In this document: positions 45,086 to 54,162 of the stretch, one piece after another
Numbering within the stretch: position 1 is the stretch's first letter
How the letters are laid out: every line of letters starts with the position of its first letter
NCBI GenBank assembly: GCA_963814875.1
Contig: CAWFFJ010000015.1
Location: 310,001-374,000, forward strand
DNA from: CAVSIS01 sp963814875
Lineage (GTDB): Bacteria; Acidobacteriota; Thermoanaerobaculia; Thermoanaerobaculales; Sulfomarinibacteraceae
Length of the DNA: 64,000 nucleotides
Direction: 5' to 3'
Notes under the pieces: model-generated
Seen by the model: only the letters and a program-made list of their open reading frames with translations
Told to the model about the DNA's origin: nothing
The model's database searches: none
Made by a program: the position numbers and the translations under genes

Positions 45086-45286
45086 ATGAAGCCAGGAATT
45101 CACCCCGAATATCAGGACGTCGAGGTGCGCTGTGCCTGCGGCAACACCTTCACGACCAAGTCGACCAAGACCGAGCTCCGGCTCGAGATCTGCAGCCAGT
45201 GCCACCCGTTCTACACCGGCAAACAGAAGCTCATCGACACCGCAGGAATGGTTGAGAAGTTCGAGCGCCGTTACGGCAAGCGCTAA
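45086..45286 (+). CDS. rpmE: 50S ribosomal protein L31 (zinc-binding type)
   Basis: 66 aa. Starts MKPGIHPEYQDVEVRCACGN; Cys16, Cys18, Cys36 and Cys39 form the zinc site, followed by HPFYTGKQKLIDTAG, the L31 signature. GGGGAGG before the ATG. Own promoter upstream and a terminator downstream, though prfA follows closely. Confidence 0.96.
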   Translation: MKPGIHPEYQDVEVRCACGNTFTTKSTKTELRLEICSQCHPFYTGKQKLIDTAGMVEKFERRYGKR

Positions 45287-45316
45287 CGACCGCCGGCCGC
45301 CCCGCGGCGGCCCCGT

Positions 45317-45358
45317 GAACCCCGCGCCGACTCAGGGTCTGCGCGGGGTTCTCTGTTT
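45317..45358 (+). terminator. Terminator after rpmE
   Basis: GAACCCCGCGC (45317-45327) with GCGCGGGGTTC (45341-45351), 11-bp stem, 13-nt loop, then TCTGTTT. Confidence 0.75.
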
Positions 45359-45394
45359 CCAGGATTCTTGCAACCGTCGCCGGAGAGCGTGAGC

Positions 45395-46465
45395 ATGTTT
45401 GACCGACTGGCCGAGATCGAAAGACGCTACCAGGTCCTCACCGCCCAGCAGTCCGACCCCGAGATCGCGGTCGACCCCGCGCGCTATCGGGAGATTGCCA
45501 AGAAGGCCGCGGAGATCGAGCCGGTGGTCGAGGTCTACCGCACTTGGCGGCGCGTCGAGGAGGACCTCGAAGGAGCGCGCGAGGTGCTCGGCGGCGCCGA
45601 CGACGCCGAGATGCGCGAGCTCGCGGGCCTCGAGGTCGGCGAGCTCGAGGAGCGTCTCGAGGCACTCGAGGAGCAGCTCAAGCTCTTGCTCCTGCCCGAG
45701 GACCCCAACGACACCCGCAACGTCATCCTCGAGGTCCGGGCCGGGACCGGGGGCGAGGAGGCGGCCCTGTTCGCCGCCGAGCTGCTGCGCATGTACACCC
45801 GCTACGCCGAGCTCAAGCGCTGGCGGATCTCGGTCACCGACCTGTCAGAAGCCGGCCTCGGCGGGATCAAGGAGGCGGTCGCGGTGATCGAGGGCAAGCG
45901 GGTCTACTCGCGGCTCAAGTTCGAGTCCGGCGTGCACCGGGTGCAGCGCGTGCCGGCGACCGAGGCCTCGGGGCGCATCCACACCTCGGCCGCCACCGTT
46001 GCGGTCCTGCCCGAGGCCGAGGAGGTCGAGGTCTCGATCGACGAGAAGGATCTTCGCGTCGACCGCTTCTGCTCGTCGGGACCGGGAGGGCAGAGCGTCA
46101 ACACGACCTACTCCGCGGTCCGCATCACCCACCTCCCGACCGGGCTGGTGGTCTCATGCCAGGACGAGAAGTCGCAGGTTCAGAACCGTGCCAAGGCGAT
46201 GCGGGTGCTGGCCGCGCGCCTGAAAGAGGCCGAGGAGGCCGAGCGCGACCGTGAGCGCGCCGCTAACCGCCGCTCCCAGGTCGGGTCGGGCGACCGTTCG
46301 GAGAAGATCCGGACCTACAACTTCCCCCAGGGCCGGGTCACCGACCACCGCATCGGGCTCACCGTCCACCGTCTGCAGACGGTGCTCGACGGCGACCTCG
46401 ACCTGCTCATCGAGCCGCTCATCACGCACGACCAGACCGAGCGCCTCAAGACCGAGGTGGGGTAA
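45395..46465 (+). CDS. prfA: Peptide chain release factor 1
   Basis: 356 aa, normal length; releases peptides at UAA/UAG. Seen: N-terminal helical domain, EVRAGTGGEEAALFA, VHRVQRVPATEASGRIHTS with the PxT tripeptide, and SSGPGGQSVNTTYSAVR with the GGQ that triggers hydrolysis. PxT rather than SPF marks it as RF1. ATG 45395 after GGAGAG. prmC, its usual operon partner, is ~2.1 kb away. Confidence 0.96.
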   Translation: MFDRLAEIERRYQVLTAQQSDPEIAVDPARYREIAKKAAEIEPVVEVYRTWRRVEEDLEGAREVLGGADDAEMRELAGLEVGELEERLEALEEQLKLLLLPEDPNDTRNVILEVRAGTGGEEAALFAAELLRMYTRYAELKRWRISVTDLSEAGLGGIKEAVAVIEGKRVYSRLKFESGVHRVQRVPATEASGRIHTSAATVAVLPEAEEVEVSIDEKDLRVDRFCSSGPGGQSVNTTYSAVRITHLPTGLVVSCQDEKSQVQNRAKAMRVLAARLKEAEEAERDRERAANRRSQVGSGDRSEKIRTYNFPQGRVTDHRIGLTVHRLQTVLDGDLDLLIEPLITHDQTERLKTEVG

Positions 46466-46514
46466 CGGCGGCCCCATGCCCGTTCGCGGTGGCCGTGTGT
46501 GGGGGGTGATGGAC

Positions 46515-46644
46515 TTCACCACCAAGACACCAAGACACCAAGGGGACATTGAGGGGCTGAAACCCCGTGCCGGTTCCCGGCACGAGTTCGCGGGAGACCC
46601 CCGGCTCTCAGAGCTCTCTTGGTGTCTTGGTGTCTTGGTGGTTT
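46515..46644. repeat. Palindromic CACCAAGA-unit element, copy 4
   Basis: Left arm 46515-46543, right arm 46615-46644, inverted, only ~71 bp between. The rest of the 46466-46982 gap holds GACGCGA/GAGACG-type short repeats (46704-46736) and no supported gene. Confidence 0.88.
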
Positions 46645-46982
46645 GGCCTCCGCGGGCGATCCGGGTGCACGCGTCATGACCGTCGCCGAGCTGCTAAAGG
46701 ACGGACGCGAGACGCGAGAGGCGAGACGTGAGACGTTCGGCCACGAGCCGCCGCTAAGTCTCGCTGCCACCTTCGTGCGCCACGTGGTTTCGGTGTGGTG
46801 CGGGCGGCCCGCCTGCACCGGCCGCGGAGCGGCCGATTCGTAGGGCACACTGAGCCGGCTCTCCGGGATGGTGTGCAGCCGAAACGGCCGCACCACAGTG
46901 CAGGCCTGCCGTGTCGCCCGCCGGGAATGCGCGGCTCCGAGCAGTCAGTCGACCATATCTTTCGCCAGGTCTGCTCTCGGCG

Positions 46983-48434
46983 CTACTGCGCCGACAGGTA
47001 GACCGGGTCGCCGGAGCGATTGTCCACCACCGAGGCGTAGGCGAGATAGCGCGCCCCTGAGTTGTCGGCGTGCAGCACCGCGAAGGCGTCGTCGAGGGTG
47101 CCTGCGCTGACGCTCGCGAACACGTCGGACGCCTGCACGTGACCCCAGGGCGGCAGGTCGAGGCGAATCTGGCCAAGGGGGGTCCCGTCGCCGGCGAACA
47201 GCTCGACCGTGACCTGGGTGGCGGTGCCGGTCAGGTTGACCGCTCCGATGTTGGTGCGGAAGCCGCTCGTGCGGGTCGACGAGTGGGCGAGTTGGACCAC
47301 ACGACAGGGAGTGGTGCCGGTCTGCGCGTGCCCGACCTCGATGCCCGGGATCGACTGGCCGAAGGTGCCGCTCGCGGCGTCGTTAAATGTCCGGGACGAG
47401 ACCATCAGGTCGCGGTCGGCGCCAACCAGGACGGCGCCGGTGACGTCGTCGCGGCCGAATGTGGCGCGTACCGCGTCGGGCAGCCGCAGCGACGACTCGG
47501 CGGGGACGCTCACTCGGACCGGCGCAGCGGACGAGTTGTCAGCTCCGGTGGCGAGGAAGAAGAGGTCGACGGTCGCGGCGTCCAGGCCCGGGTTGTGGAG
47601 CACCAGATCGCTGCGCCAGCGGGTGTCGTTGAGGCCGCTCGCGCTCGCAGCGGCAGCGACCGCCCACGCGAAAATGCCCGGTGTCTCCACCGAAGGCTCG
47701 GCGGCCCCGCCCTCGAACAACGTCGCGACCTCGCTCTCGCTCAACGCCCGGTTGTAGAGCCGGGCCTCGTCCATGCGGCCGCTGAACCTCTCGTTCCAGC
47801 GACCGTCGCGGCCAATTCCGAGCGCAGAGGTGCTGGGGCCCAAGGTGCCGGGGTGGGTGAAGCTGTCCGCGAGCGCCCCGTCGACGTAGAGGCGGGCGTC
47901 GCGGGTGGCGGCGTCGAAGGTCACAGTCACGTGCCACCACTGGCCCGTGCCGCAGTCGAAGTTGGGGCCACCGTGGAACCCTCTGCTCTGATCCCCAACG
48001 TACAGGATCATCGGGCGAAAGCGGGTCGGATCCGGGCATATCCCGTTGCCGCCGCTGCCGATCCCGAGCGCGAAGGCGGACGAGTGATCCTTGCCCGCGA
48101 GACAGTTGAACGCATACCCGATGGCGTCCTGGCGGATCCAGGCCGCGAAGGTGAAGCCGCTGTCGAGCGCCAGCGTCGGGTCGTCGGGGATGCTGACCCA
48201 ACCAGCCGTCGTGTCGAGCGCCTCATTGGCCCGGCCGAAGCGGTCCGCTGCGAGGGTCGCGCTCATGCCCTGACCGTGGTTGCCGTTGCCGCTCGCATCG
48301 TCGAAGCTGCCGTCGAAGGGCCAGTAGCCGACCAGGCCGACGGTCGGGGGTGCCGCCGAGGCGATGCCGGCGAGCGTGAGAGCGAGCCCCATCCAAAACA
48401 GAACAACCAACAGGATTGCGCGCCGAGTCGTCAT
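46983..48434 (-). CDS. Secreted LamG-domain protein fused to the repeated 'NPG' family domain
   Basis: 483 aa. Signal peptide (RRAILLVVLFWMGLALTLAG), then a concanavalin/LamG-like domain (~30-235): LVGYWPFDGSFDDASGNGNHG, FTFAAWIRQD, WWHVTVTFD, ARLYVDGAL and DEARLYNRALS. The C-terminal ~230 residues are homologous to the two secreted paralogs at 13-15.6 kb (TRWRSDLVLHNPG, FRTNIGAVN, YASVVDNRSG). LamG domains usually bind glycans, so surface adhesion or polysaccharide binding is inferred. ATG with GAGGAGAGG. On the strand opposite prfA and prmC, which it separates. Confidence 0.85.
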   Translation of the reverse strand: MTTRRAILLVVLFWMGLALTLAGIASAAPPTVGLVGYWPFDGSFDDASGNGNHGQGMSATLAADRFGRANEALDTTAGWVSIPDDPTLALDSGFTFAAWIRQDAIGYAFNCLAGKDHSSAFALGIGSGGNGICPDPTRFRPMILYVGDQSRGFHGGPNFDCGTGQWWHVTVTFDAATRDARLYVDGALADSFTHPGTLGPSTSALGIGRDGRWNERFSGRMDEARLYNRALSESEVATLFEGGAAEPSVETPGIFAWAVAAAASASGLNDTRWRSDLVLHNPGLDAATVDLFFLATGADNSSAAPVRVSVPAESSLRLPDAVRATFGRDDVTGAVLVGADRDLMVSSRTFNDAASGTFGQSIPGIEVGHAQTGTTPCRVVQLAHSSTRTSGFRTNIGAVNLTGTATQVTVELFAGDGTPLGQIRLDLPPWGHVQASDVFASVSAGTLDDAFAVLHADNSGARYLAYASVVDNRSGDPVYLSAQ

Positions 48435-48614
48435 GGTCCTCTCCTCCTGTACCTCGCTCAGGAGGAGTATCGGGCGCGGCCGCTCGGTGCGCCTGCACCA
48501 GCGCGACGGGATCGTGCACGATCGCGACAACTTCTGGGAATGACGCAGCACTGACCGGCGCCCAGGCGCCCTCGTGACGTGACGTTGCGCAGCATGGAGG
48601 CTAGACTCCGCCCC

Positions 48615-49457
48615 GTGAGTGCCTCCGCCAACGACCTGCTGAGGGACGCCCGTGAGCGCCTGCCGCAGCGCACCGGGATCCCCGACCCGGGACGGGAGGC
48701 GCGCTTTCTGCTCGCCGCCGCCTGGGGACGGCGCCCGTCGTGGCTCTTCGGGCACCCTGATGCCGACGTACCCGCAGACGTCGCCGAGCGCTTCGCCGCC
48801 TGGGTCGTCCGCCGTGCCGCCGGCGAGCCCGCCGAGCACCTCACCGGCGAGTGCGAGTTCTGGGGCCGGACCTTCGCAGTGTCGCCGGCGGTCCTGGTGC
48901 CGCGGCCCGAGACCGAGCTCGTGGTCGAGGCCGCCCTCGCGCTGCCTATCGCCCGCGAGGCGAGGGTGCTCGACGTCGGCACCGGCTCCGGCTGCCTCGC
49001 CGTGACCCTGGCCGCCGAGCGCCCGAGATGGCGGGTGGCCGCGGTCGACCATTCCCTCTCTGCGCTCCGGGTCGCTCAGGCCAATGCGGCCCGCCACGCG
49101 CCGAGAGTCGCACTGCACTGCGCGGATCTCGTCACCGCCGTCGCACCGCCGTGGGACCTGGTGGTCGCGAATCTCCCCTACGTGCCGACGCCGGCGATGG
49201 CAGAGCTCCCAATCGAGGTCCGCCACGATCCGCCGTCGGCCCTCGACGGGGGCGAGGACGGCCTCGGACTAGTGCGACGGCTGCTCGCCGATCTCCCTCG
49301 GGTACTGCGTGCGTGCGGCGGCGCGGTGCTCGAGATCGGCGAGGACCACGCCGACGCGGTCGCAGACCTTGCCCGCGCTGCGGGCCTCGGAGTCGCGCGC
49401 CGGATCCGCGATCTCGGCGGCTGCGAGCGGGTCCTGGTGCTCGAGCCTCGAGCCTAG
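48615..49457 (+). CDS. prmC: Release-factor glutamine methyltransferase PrmC
   Basis: 280 aa; methylates the Gln of GGQ in release factors using SAM. Seen: an N-terminal helical domain, LVPRPETELVVE, the SAM site LDVGTGSGCLAVTLA, and NLPYVPT (variant of NPPY, with Leu for the first Pro). GTG at 48615 is chosen by similarity to usual starts; ATG at 48594 would add seven residues. Followed by a good terminator. Confidence 0.92.
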   Translation: MSASANDLLRDARERLPQRTGIPDPGREARFLLAAAWGRRPSWLFGHPDADVPADVAERFAAWVVRRAAGEPAEHLTGECEFWGRTFAVSPAVLVPRPETELVVEAALALPIAREARVLDVGTGSGCLAVTLAAERPRWRVAAVDHSLSALRVAQANAARHAPRVALHCADLVTAVAPPWDLVVANLPYVPTPAMAELPIEVRHDPPSALDGGEDGLGLVRRLLADLPRVLRACGGAVLEIGEDHADAVADLARAAGLGVARRIRDLGGCERVLVLEPRA

Positions 49458-49495
49458 GTGCCACGCCTACAGGCTCGCGGACAGGCCGCTGTGAT

Positions 49496-49532
49496 CGGCG
49501 CCGGACTCTCCCGGCGCCGTTTTCTTGTTCTT
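49496..49532 (+). terminator. Rho-independent terminator of prmC
   Basis: CGGCGCCGG (49496-49504), 6-nt loop, CCGGCGCCG (49511-49519), then TTTTCTTGTTCTT. Confidence 0.9.
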
Positions 49533-49659
49533 GCCTGTGTCTTTGTCTCTTCCATTTCGTGACCAACCCCCGGAGGCTTGTCGCCTTCGGCCCGCCGCAC
49601 GACGCACAGGGGTATTCCACGACGCAAGCGCAGAACATGTCTCATCTTTCTCATCGCAG

Positions 49660-49688
49660 TTGAACCGAACATCGTGACTTCTTATACT
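49660..49688 (+). promoter_or_regulatory. Sigma-70-type promoter of the propeller gene
   Basis: TTGAAC (49660-49665), 17-bp spacer, TATACT (49683-49688); GTG start 30 bp on, with GAGGAGG between. The promoter is intact although the gene is not. Confidence 0.65.
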
Positions 49689-49717
49689 CCGGAGGATCGC
49701 TGCGTGAGGAGGGCGTC

Positions 49718-52378
49718 GTGAGAATCAACAGAATCGGTCCGGTCTTGGGAGGATGCTGTATTGCGGTAGCCGTGATGGGTGTGGGGGGGCTCGAAGCGGG
49801 GGTGAACCGGTGGACAGCGCTGGGTCCGCCGACCGCGTATGTGAGCTCGCTCGCGTTCGACCCGGTGACGCCCTCGACGGTCTACGCAGGAGTCTCCGGC
49901 GGAGGGGTTTTCAAGAGCACCGACGGGGGCTCGAGCTGGTCTCCGCGCCCGCTCGCACCGGAGCAGCTTGTCGTGTACGAGGTCGTGGTCGATCCTCTGA
50001 CTCCAACCACGCTCTACGCGGTCACCCTCTTTGGAGGGATCGTCAAGTCGACCGACGGGGGTGCCACCTGGAGCCCGCGCAACAACGGCCTGCCCGGCTC
50101 ATACATGACGGATCTGGTGATCGACCCTGTGACACCCTCGACCTTGTACGCCGGCCACGCGTACATGGGGGTCTACAAGTCCACCGACGGCGGTACCTCC
50201 TGGGATCTCGTGTATGGCGGCCTCAGCGGGGAAGGGTCCGCGTCGCCGGAGGCGCTGGTGGTCGATCCCTCGCAGCCGTCGACGGTCTACCTCGGCGACT
50301 CCTGGGATGGGGTGCTGAAGTCCACCGACGGCGGCGCGACATGGACTCAGTTGGACGGGTATCGGGTCAATGAAGTCTTGGCTCTCGCGCTGGATCCGGC
50401 CCACCCGGAGACCCTCTATGTCGGGGGTGGTTCAGGGCAGGTCGCCAAGAGCACCGACGGCGGCGCGAGCTGGATCCCGTTGCCCCAGTTCCTTTGGGGC
50501 GACATCCTTGCGCTCGCCGTCGACCCCACGGACGGCCAGGTGGTGTACGCGGGTTTGTCGCCTGGCGGGCTGTGGAAGAGTGAGGACGGTGGCGCCTCGT
50601 GGACTGCTCAGACCACGTCGGCCTTCGGTCTCCTCGATGTGGGATCGATCGCGATCCGACCGGCTGCCCCCCAAGACCTCCTGATTGGGACCGGCGCGGG
50701 CGTTCTCCGGAGCAGCGACGCGGGGGCGAGCTGGAGCCGCTCCGGCCAAGGAATGAACGCGGCCTCAACCACCGACGTGGTGTCGCTGCCAGGCCCCCCT
50801 GATACGCTCTTCGTGTCGACCTATGGCGACCGCATCTGGCGGAGCACCGATGGCGGCTCGACCTGGGAGCGACGCAGTGAAGACCTCGTCGGCACAAGCT
50901 TCATCGACCTTGAGCCGGTTCCTCGTGACTCCGCGACGATCTACGCATCGTCGGACGGCGGGTACGTGTACAAGACCTCCACCGACCGGACGCCCTGGGG
51001 CTATCTCCCGGGCCCACAGACCATGCGCTCCGTCCAATACCTCCTTGTCGACTCGGAGCACCCGGCCGACCGTCTTCGCGGGGGCTTCCGACCGTCGCGG
51101 ACTGTTTCGTTCAAACGACGCGGGTCTGACGTGGGCGGCGCTCCCCTCGAGCCTGATCGGATCGGTCCAGGCCATGACACTCGCTCCCTCAGATTCAGAC
51201 ACTCTCTTCGTCGCCAGCTCCTACCCTGGGGCGTACGTCGCGAAGAGCACGGACCAGGGTGCGAGCTTCACCCGGGCCGAAGCTGGAATCTCGATGCGAA
51301 TCTACGCGCTTGCTGCCGACCCGAGCGATGGGGCCCGGCTCTGGGCGGGTGCAGGGTACGCGGGACAACGTCTTCCGGACCGTGGACGGCGGCGCGACCT
51401 GGACGCCGGCTGGCGAGTCGCTGGGGGGAGCTCGTGTCGGACCTTCTCGTTGACCCGGTCGCACCGGACACGGTCTATGCGGCGACTCAGGGCAGCGGCG
51501 TGTACCGCAGCGTCGACGGGGGTGTGAGCTGGCGCGCCATCTCGACGGGTCTCTGGAACCTGAACCCCAGGAGGCTGTCCTCCTCCGCCAGCGATCCCGA
51601 CACCATCTACGCTGCAACGGCGGGCGGCGGCGTCTTCGCCCTCACGTTCTCGCCGCCGGCGATTGACGCCGGGTGTCCCCTTCCGGCCGCCGACGTCGGC
51701 GTTCCCTACTCGGCGACCTTCACCGCGTCAGGAGGCGCGGCGCCGCTTGAATGGAAGGTGGTTCAGGGCGCGCTTCCGGAAGGGCTGGGCCTCGATCCGG
51801 CGAACGGGACCCTGTTGGGGACCCCGACGGTGTCCGGCGAATGGCCGCTGACCATAGCGGTCGAGGACGCGCTGCTGTCGCGCGGCGCCGCGGCCTGCAC
51901 GCTACGGTGCTGGCACCCCTCGAGATCTCGAGCGCGGAGCTCCCCGTGGGGGTCGTCGGCTCGTCCTACTCGGCGCCGTTGCAGGCGACCGGCGGCCGTC
52001 CTCCGTACACCTGGGCGCTCGCCGGCGGTGTCCTCCCTCCGGGGCTCGAGCTGGACGGCGGTGCAGGCATGATCGATGGGACGCCTGCACAGATGGGCCG
52101 CTGGGACGCCGAGCTGCAGGTGCGCGACACCGATGGCCGCACGGTGACGCAGGCGATGTCCCTCTCGGTGGAAGGCGGCGGGCGCACCCTGCCCGACGGC
52201 CCTCGGCCGGCTCGGTGGCTGAGACCCTCTCGGGCATACCGACGGACCGGTCAACCCCATCGTGAGAGCTCGCCTCTTCGGATCCGGGATCGAGGTTGCA
52301 GGGAGTGGATCGAGTTGTGGGCCAGGGGCTTACGGGCTGACTCTCCGAATCGGGACACCGGAGCTCGCGGACCCGTGA
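49718..52378 (+). pseudogene. Secreted BNR-repeat beta-propeller protein with putative-Ig domains, frame broken
   Basis: Signal peptide, then many ~45-residue BNR/sialidase-like repeats (VYAG...KSTDGGSSW form) typical of a beta-propeller (sortilin/Ycf48-like). Putative-Ig modules (GVPYSATFTASGG..PLEW; GSSYSAPLQATGG..PYTW) and a final GSGSSCGPGAYGLTL tail follow. I count four single-base breaks up to the second Ig module: near 51065, 51350, 51420 (a G6 run) and 51895. At least one more near 52210-52245 is needed to reach the stop at 52376-52378. Each is a one-base change that would restore the pattern, so this is recent decay or sequencing error. Likely an exported surface protein. Confidence 0.78.
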
Positions 52379-52457
52379 ATGTTCCACGGGTCCCGGACGT
52401 TGGTAGGTGTCGGCTGGAGCGGTTGCGGCCGCTCAGACCGAAGGGAGACAGCGCATC

Positions 52458-53069
52458 ATGACCAGATTCAAGCTGACCTACTTCGACATCGACGGCGGTA
52501 GGGCGGAGTCGATCCGGATCGCCTTCCACATCGGGGGTATCGACTTCGAGGACGTCCGGGTGAAGGGTCCCCAGTTCCGAGAGGCGCGGCAGTCGTTCCG
52601 CTTCCACGCACTGCCGGTGCTCGAGATCGACGGCCGGCAGGTCACCCAGTCCAACGCCCTCCTTCGTTACGTGGGCAAGCTCGTCGGTCTCTAGCCCGCT
52701 GACGATCTGCAGGCGCTCCACTGCGACGAGGCGATGGACGCGGTCGAGGACCTCAACCATGCCGTCGGCAGGACATTCGGCCTCCAGGGCGATGCCATGA
52801 AGCAGGCACGGAGGAGCTCGTCAAGGGTCGCCTCGCGACGTACGTCAAGGGCCTCGATGCGCTGCTCGCCCGCGGTGGGGGCGAGTACTTCGCGGACGGG
52901 CGCATGACCGTCGCCGACCTCAAGGTCTTCGTCGAGACCAGGACTCTGGCCAAGGGCGTCCTGGACCACGTCCCGACCGACCTCGTCGAGCGGCTCGCGC
53001 CGGCACTGGCGGCAGCACCGAGAGCGCATCGCCAACGACCCGCGAGTCGTGGCCTACTACTCCCGATAG
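52458..53069 (+). pseudogene. Glutathione S-transferase-like protein, broken
   Basis: Starts as a GST N-terminal thioredoxin-fold domain (FKLTYFDIDGGRAESIRIAF; LPVLEIDGRQVTQSNALLRY). An in-frame TAG at 52692-52694 stands where homologs have Tyr (GL*PADD). Shifts near 52805 and 53005 break the C-terminal helical domain (MTVADLKVFVETRTLAKG, ending RVVAYYSR, stop 53067-53069). All parts are still recognisable, so loss was recent. ATG after AAGGGAGA. 53070-53255 shows nothing. Confidence 0.78.
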
Positions 53070-53255
53070 CCGACAGGGTCGACTCGCTTCTTCAGCCTTC
53101 GGAACGCGTTAAGCGACTTCGTCGCTTCCTCGCTGTCCGATTCGGCCTTCTCAGACTCGAAGACGCGCGAAGCGCGTCAGAAGCGTTTGGTGCTCGGGCC
53201 CATCGAAGGCGACTCGAGTCCCACCGACGTACCCGGGCCCGAGCGCAAAACGCTG

Positions 53256-53993
53256 CTAGAACCTCTCCACCCAAGGCCGAAGGTCGAGCTCGAAGGTCCA
53301 GGCGCTGCGGTGTTGGGCGTGGAGGCGCGCGTACTCGGCGGCGATCGCGTCGGGTGAGAGCAGACCGTCGGGGGGCCGCCCGGCCGCCAGCTCCGCGTAC
53401 CGCGGCGAGTCGATCTGTCCGTCGATCACGACATGTGCGACGTGGACCCCCTTCGGCCCAAGCTCGCGGGCGAGGCTCTGCGCGAGCGCCCGCAGGCCGA
53501 ACTTGCCGACCGCGAGGTTGACGAAGCCGGCGCTGCCGCGCAGCGATGCGGTCGCACCGGTGAAGAGGATCGTCCCCCGCCCCCGCTCGACCATCCCCCG
53601 CCCGGCCGCGCGAGCGACCAGGAAGCCGCCGAAGCAGCCCACCTTCCAGCAGCTCACGAACTGGTCCGGCGTGGTTTCGAGCACCTCCCGGCGAACGAAG
53701 GCGCCGGCGTTGTAGACCAACACCTCGGGCGGGGCGAGGTTGCGCTCGACCTCGTCGAGCAGCGCCTCCACCTGCTCGGGCTCGGTGGCGTCGCAGGCGA
53801 GCAGGCGGGTCGGGGCCCGCTGAGCGAGCTCGTCGCGCAGCGAGGCCATGCCCGCAGGGTCGCGGGAAACGATGGCCACCGGCAGCCCGTCGCCGGCGAA
53901 GCGCCGGGCGAGGGCCGCACCGAGACCCGGTCCGACGCCGACGATAACCGCGCTGCCGCGCTCGGATGGAGTGCTGTGCTCGTCAATCATCAT
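53256..53993 (-). CDS. Short-chain dehydrogenase/reductase-like protein lacking the catalytic Tyr
   Basis: 245 aa Rossmann fold. Seen: nucleotide-binding GVGPGLGAALARRF, ACDATEP, and NAGAF. The position of the YxxxK motif reads LAVGK: the Lys is there but Leu replaces Tyr, and FTGATASLRG stands where the catalytic Ser strand would be. A subfamily of atypical SDRs ending in 'GVHVAHVVIDG' shows this feature, so it may bind nucleotide without classic reductase activity. Start at ATG 53993 or 53990, after a G-run. Divergent from arcC. Confidence 0.82.
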   Translation of the reverse strand: MMIDEHSTPSERGSAVIVGVGPGLGAALARRFAGDGLPVAIVSRDPAGMASLRDELAQRAPTRLLACDATEPEQVEALLDEVERNLAPPEVLVYNAGAFVRREVLETTPDQFVSCWKVGCFGGFLVARAAGRGMVERGRGTILFTGATASLRGSAGFVNLAVGKFGLRALAQSLARELGPKGVHVAHVVIDGQIDSPRYAELAAGRPPDGLLSPDAIAAEYARLHAQHRSAWTFELDLRPWVERF

Positions 53994-54162
53994 TCCCCCC
54001 CGCAATCCAATCGCCTGTCCGACTTCGAGCATTCCCCCCTCCCGAGCCGAACTACGTTCGGCTCCTTCAGTGGGCGGCCCCGGGCCGCCCACACCGAGTT
54101 GACATCCCAAGTGCCTCATTTCACAATCCATGTTTCCCGCTGAAGCGGTGCGAGGAGGCGCG

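Noticed and set aside
46754..47176. 140-aa minus-strand ORF between prfA and the LamG gene
   Set aside because: Ser/Arg/Pro-rich without motifs; overlaps the end of the LamG gene in another frame.
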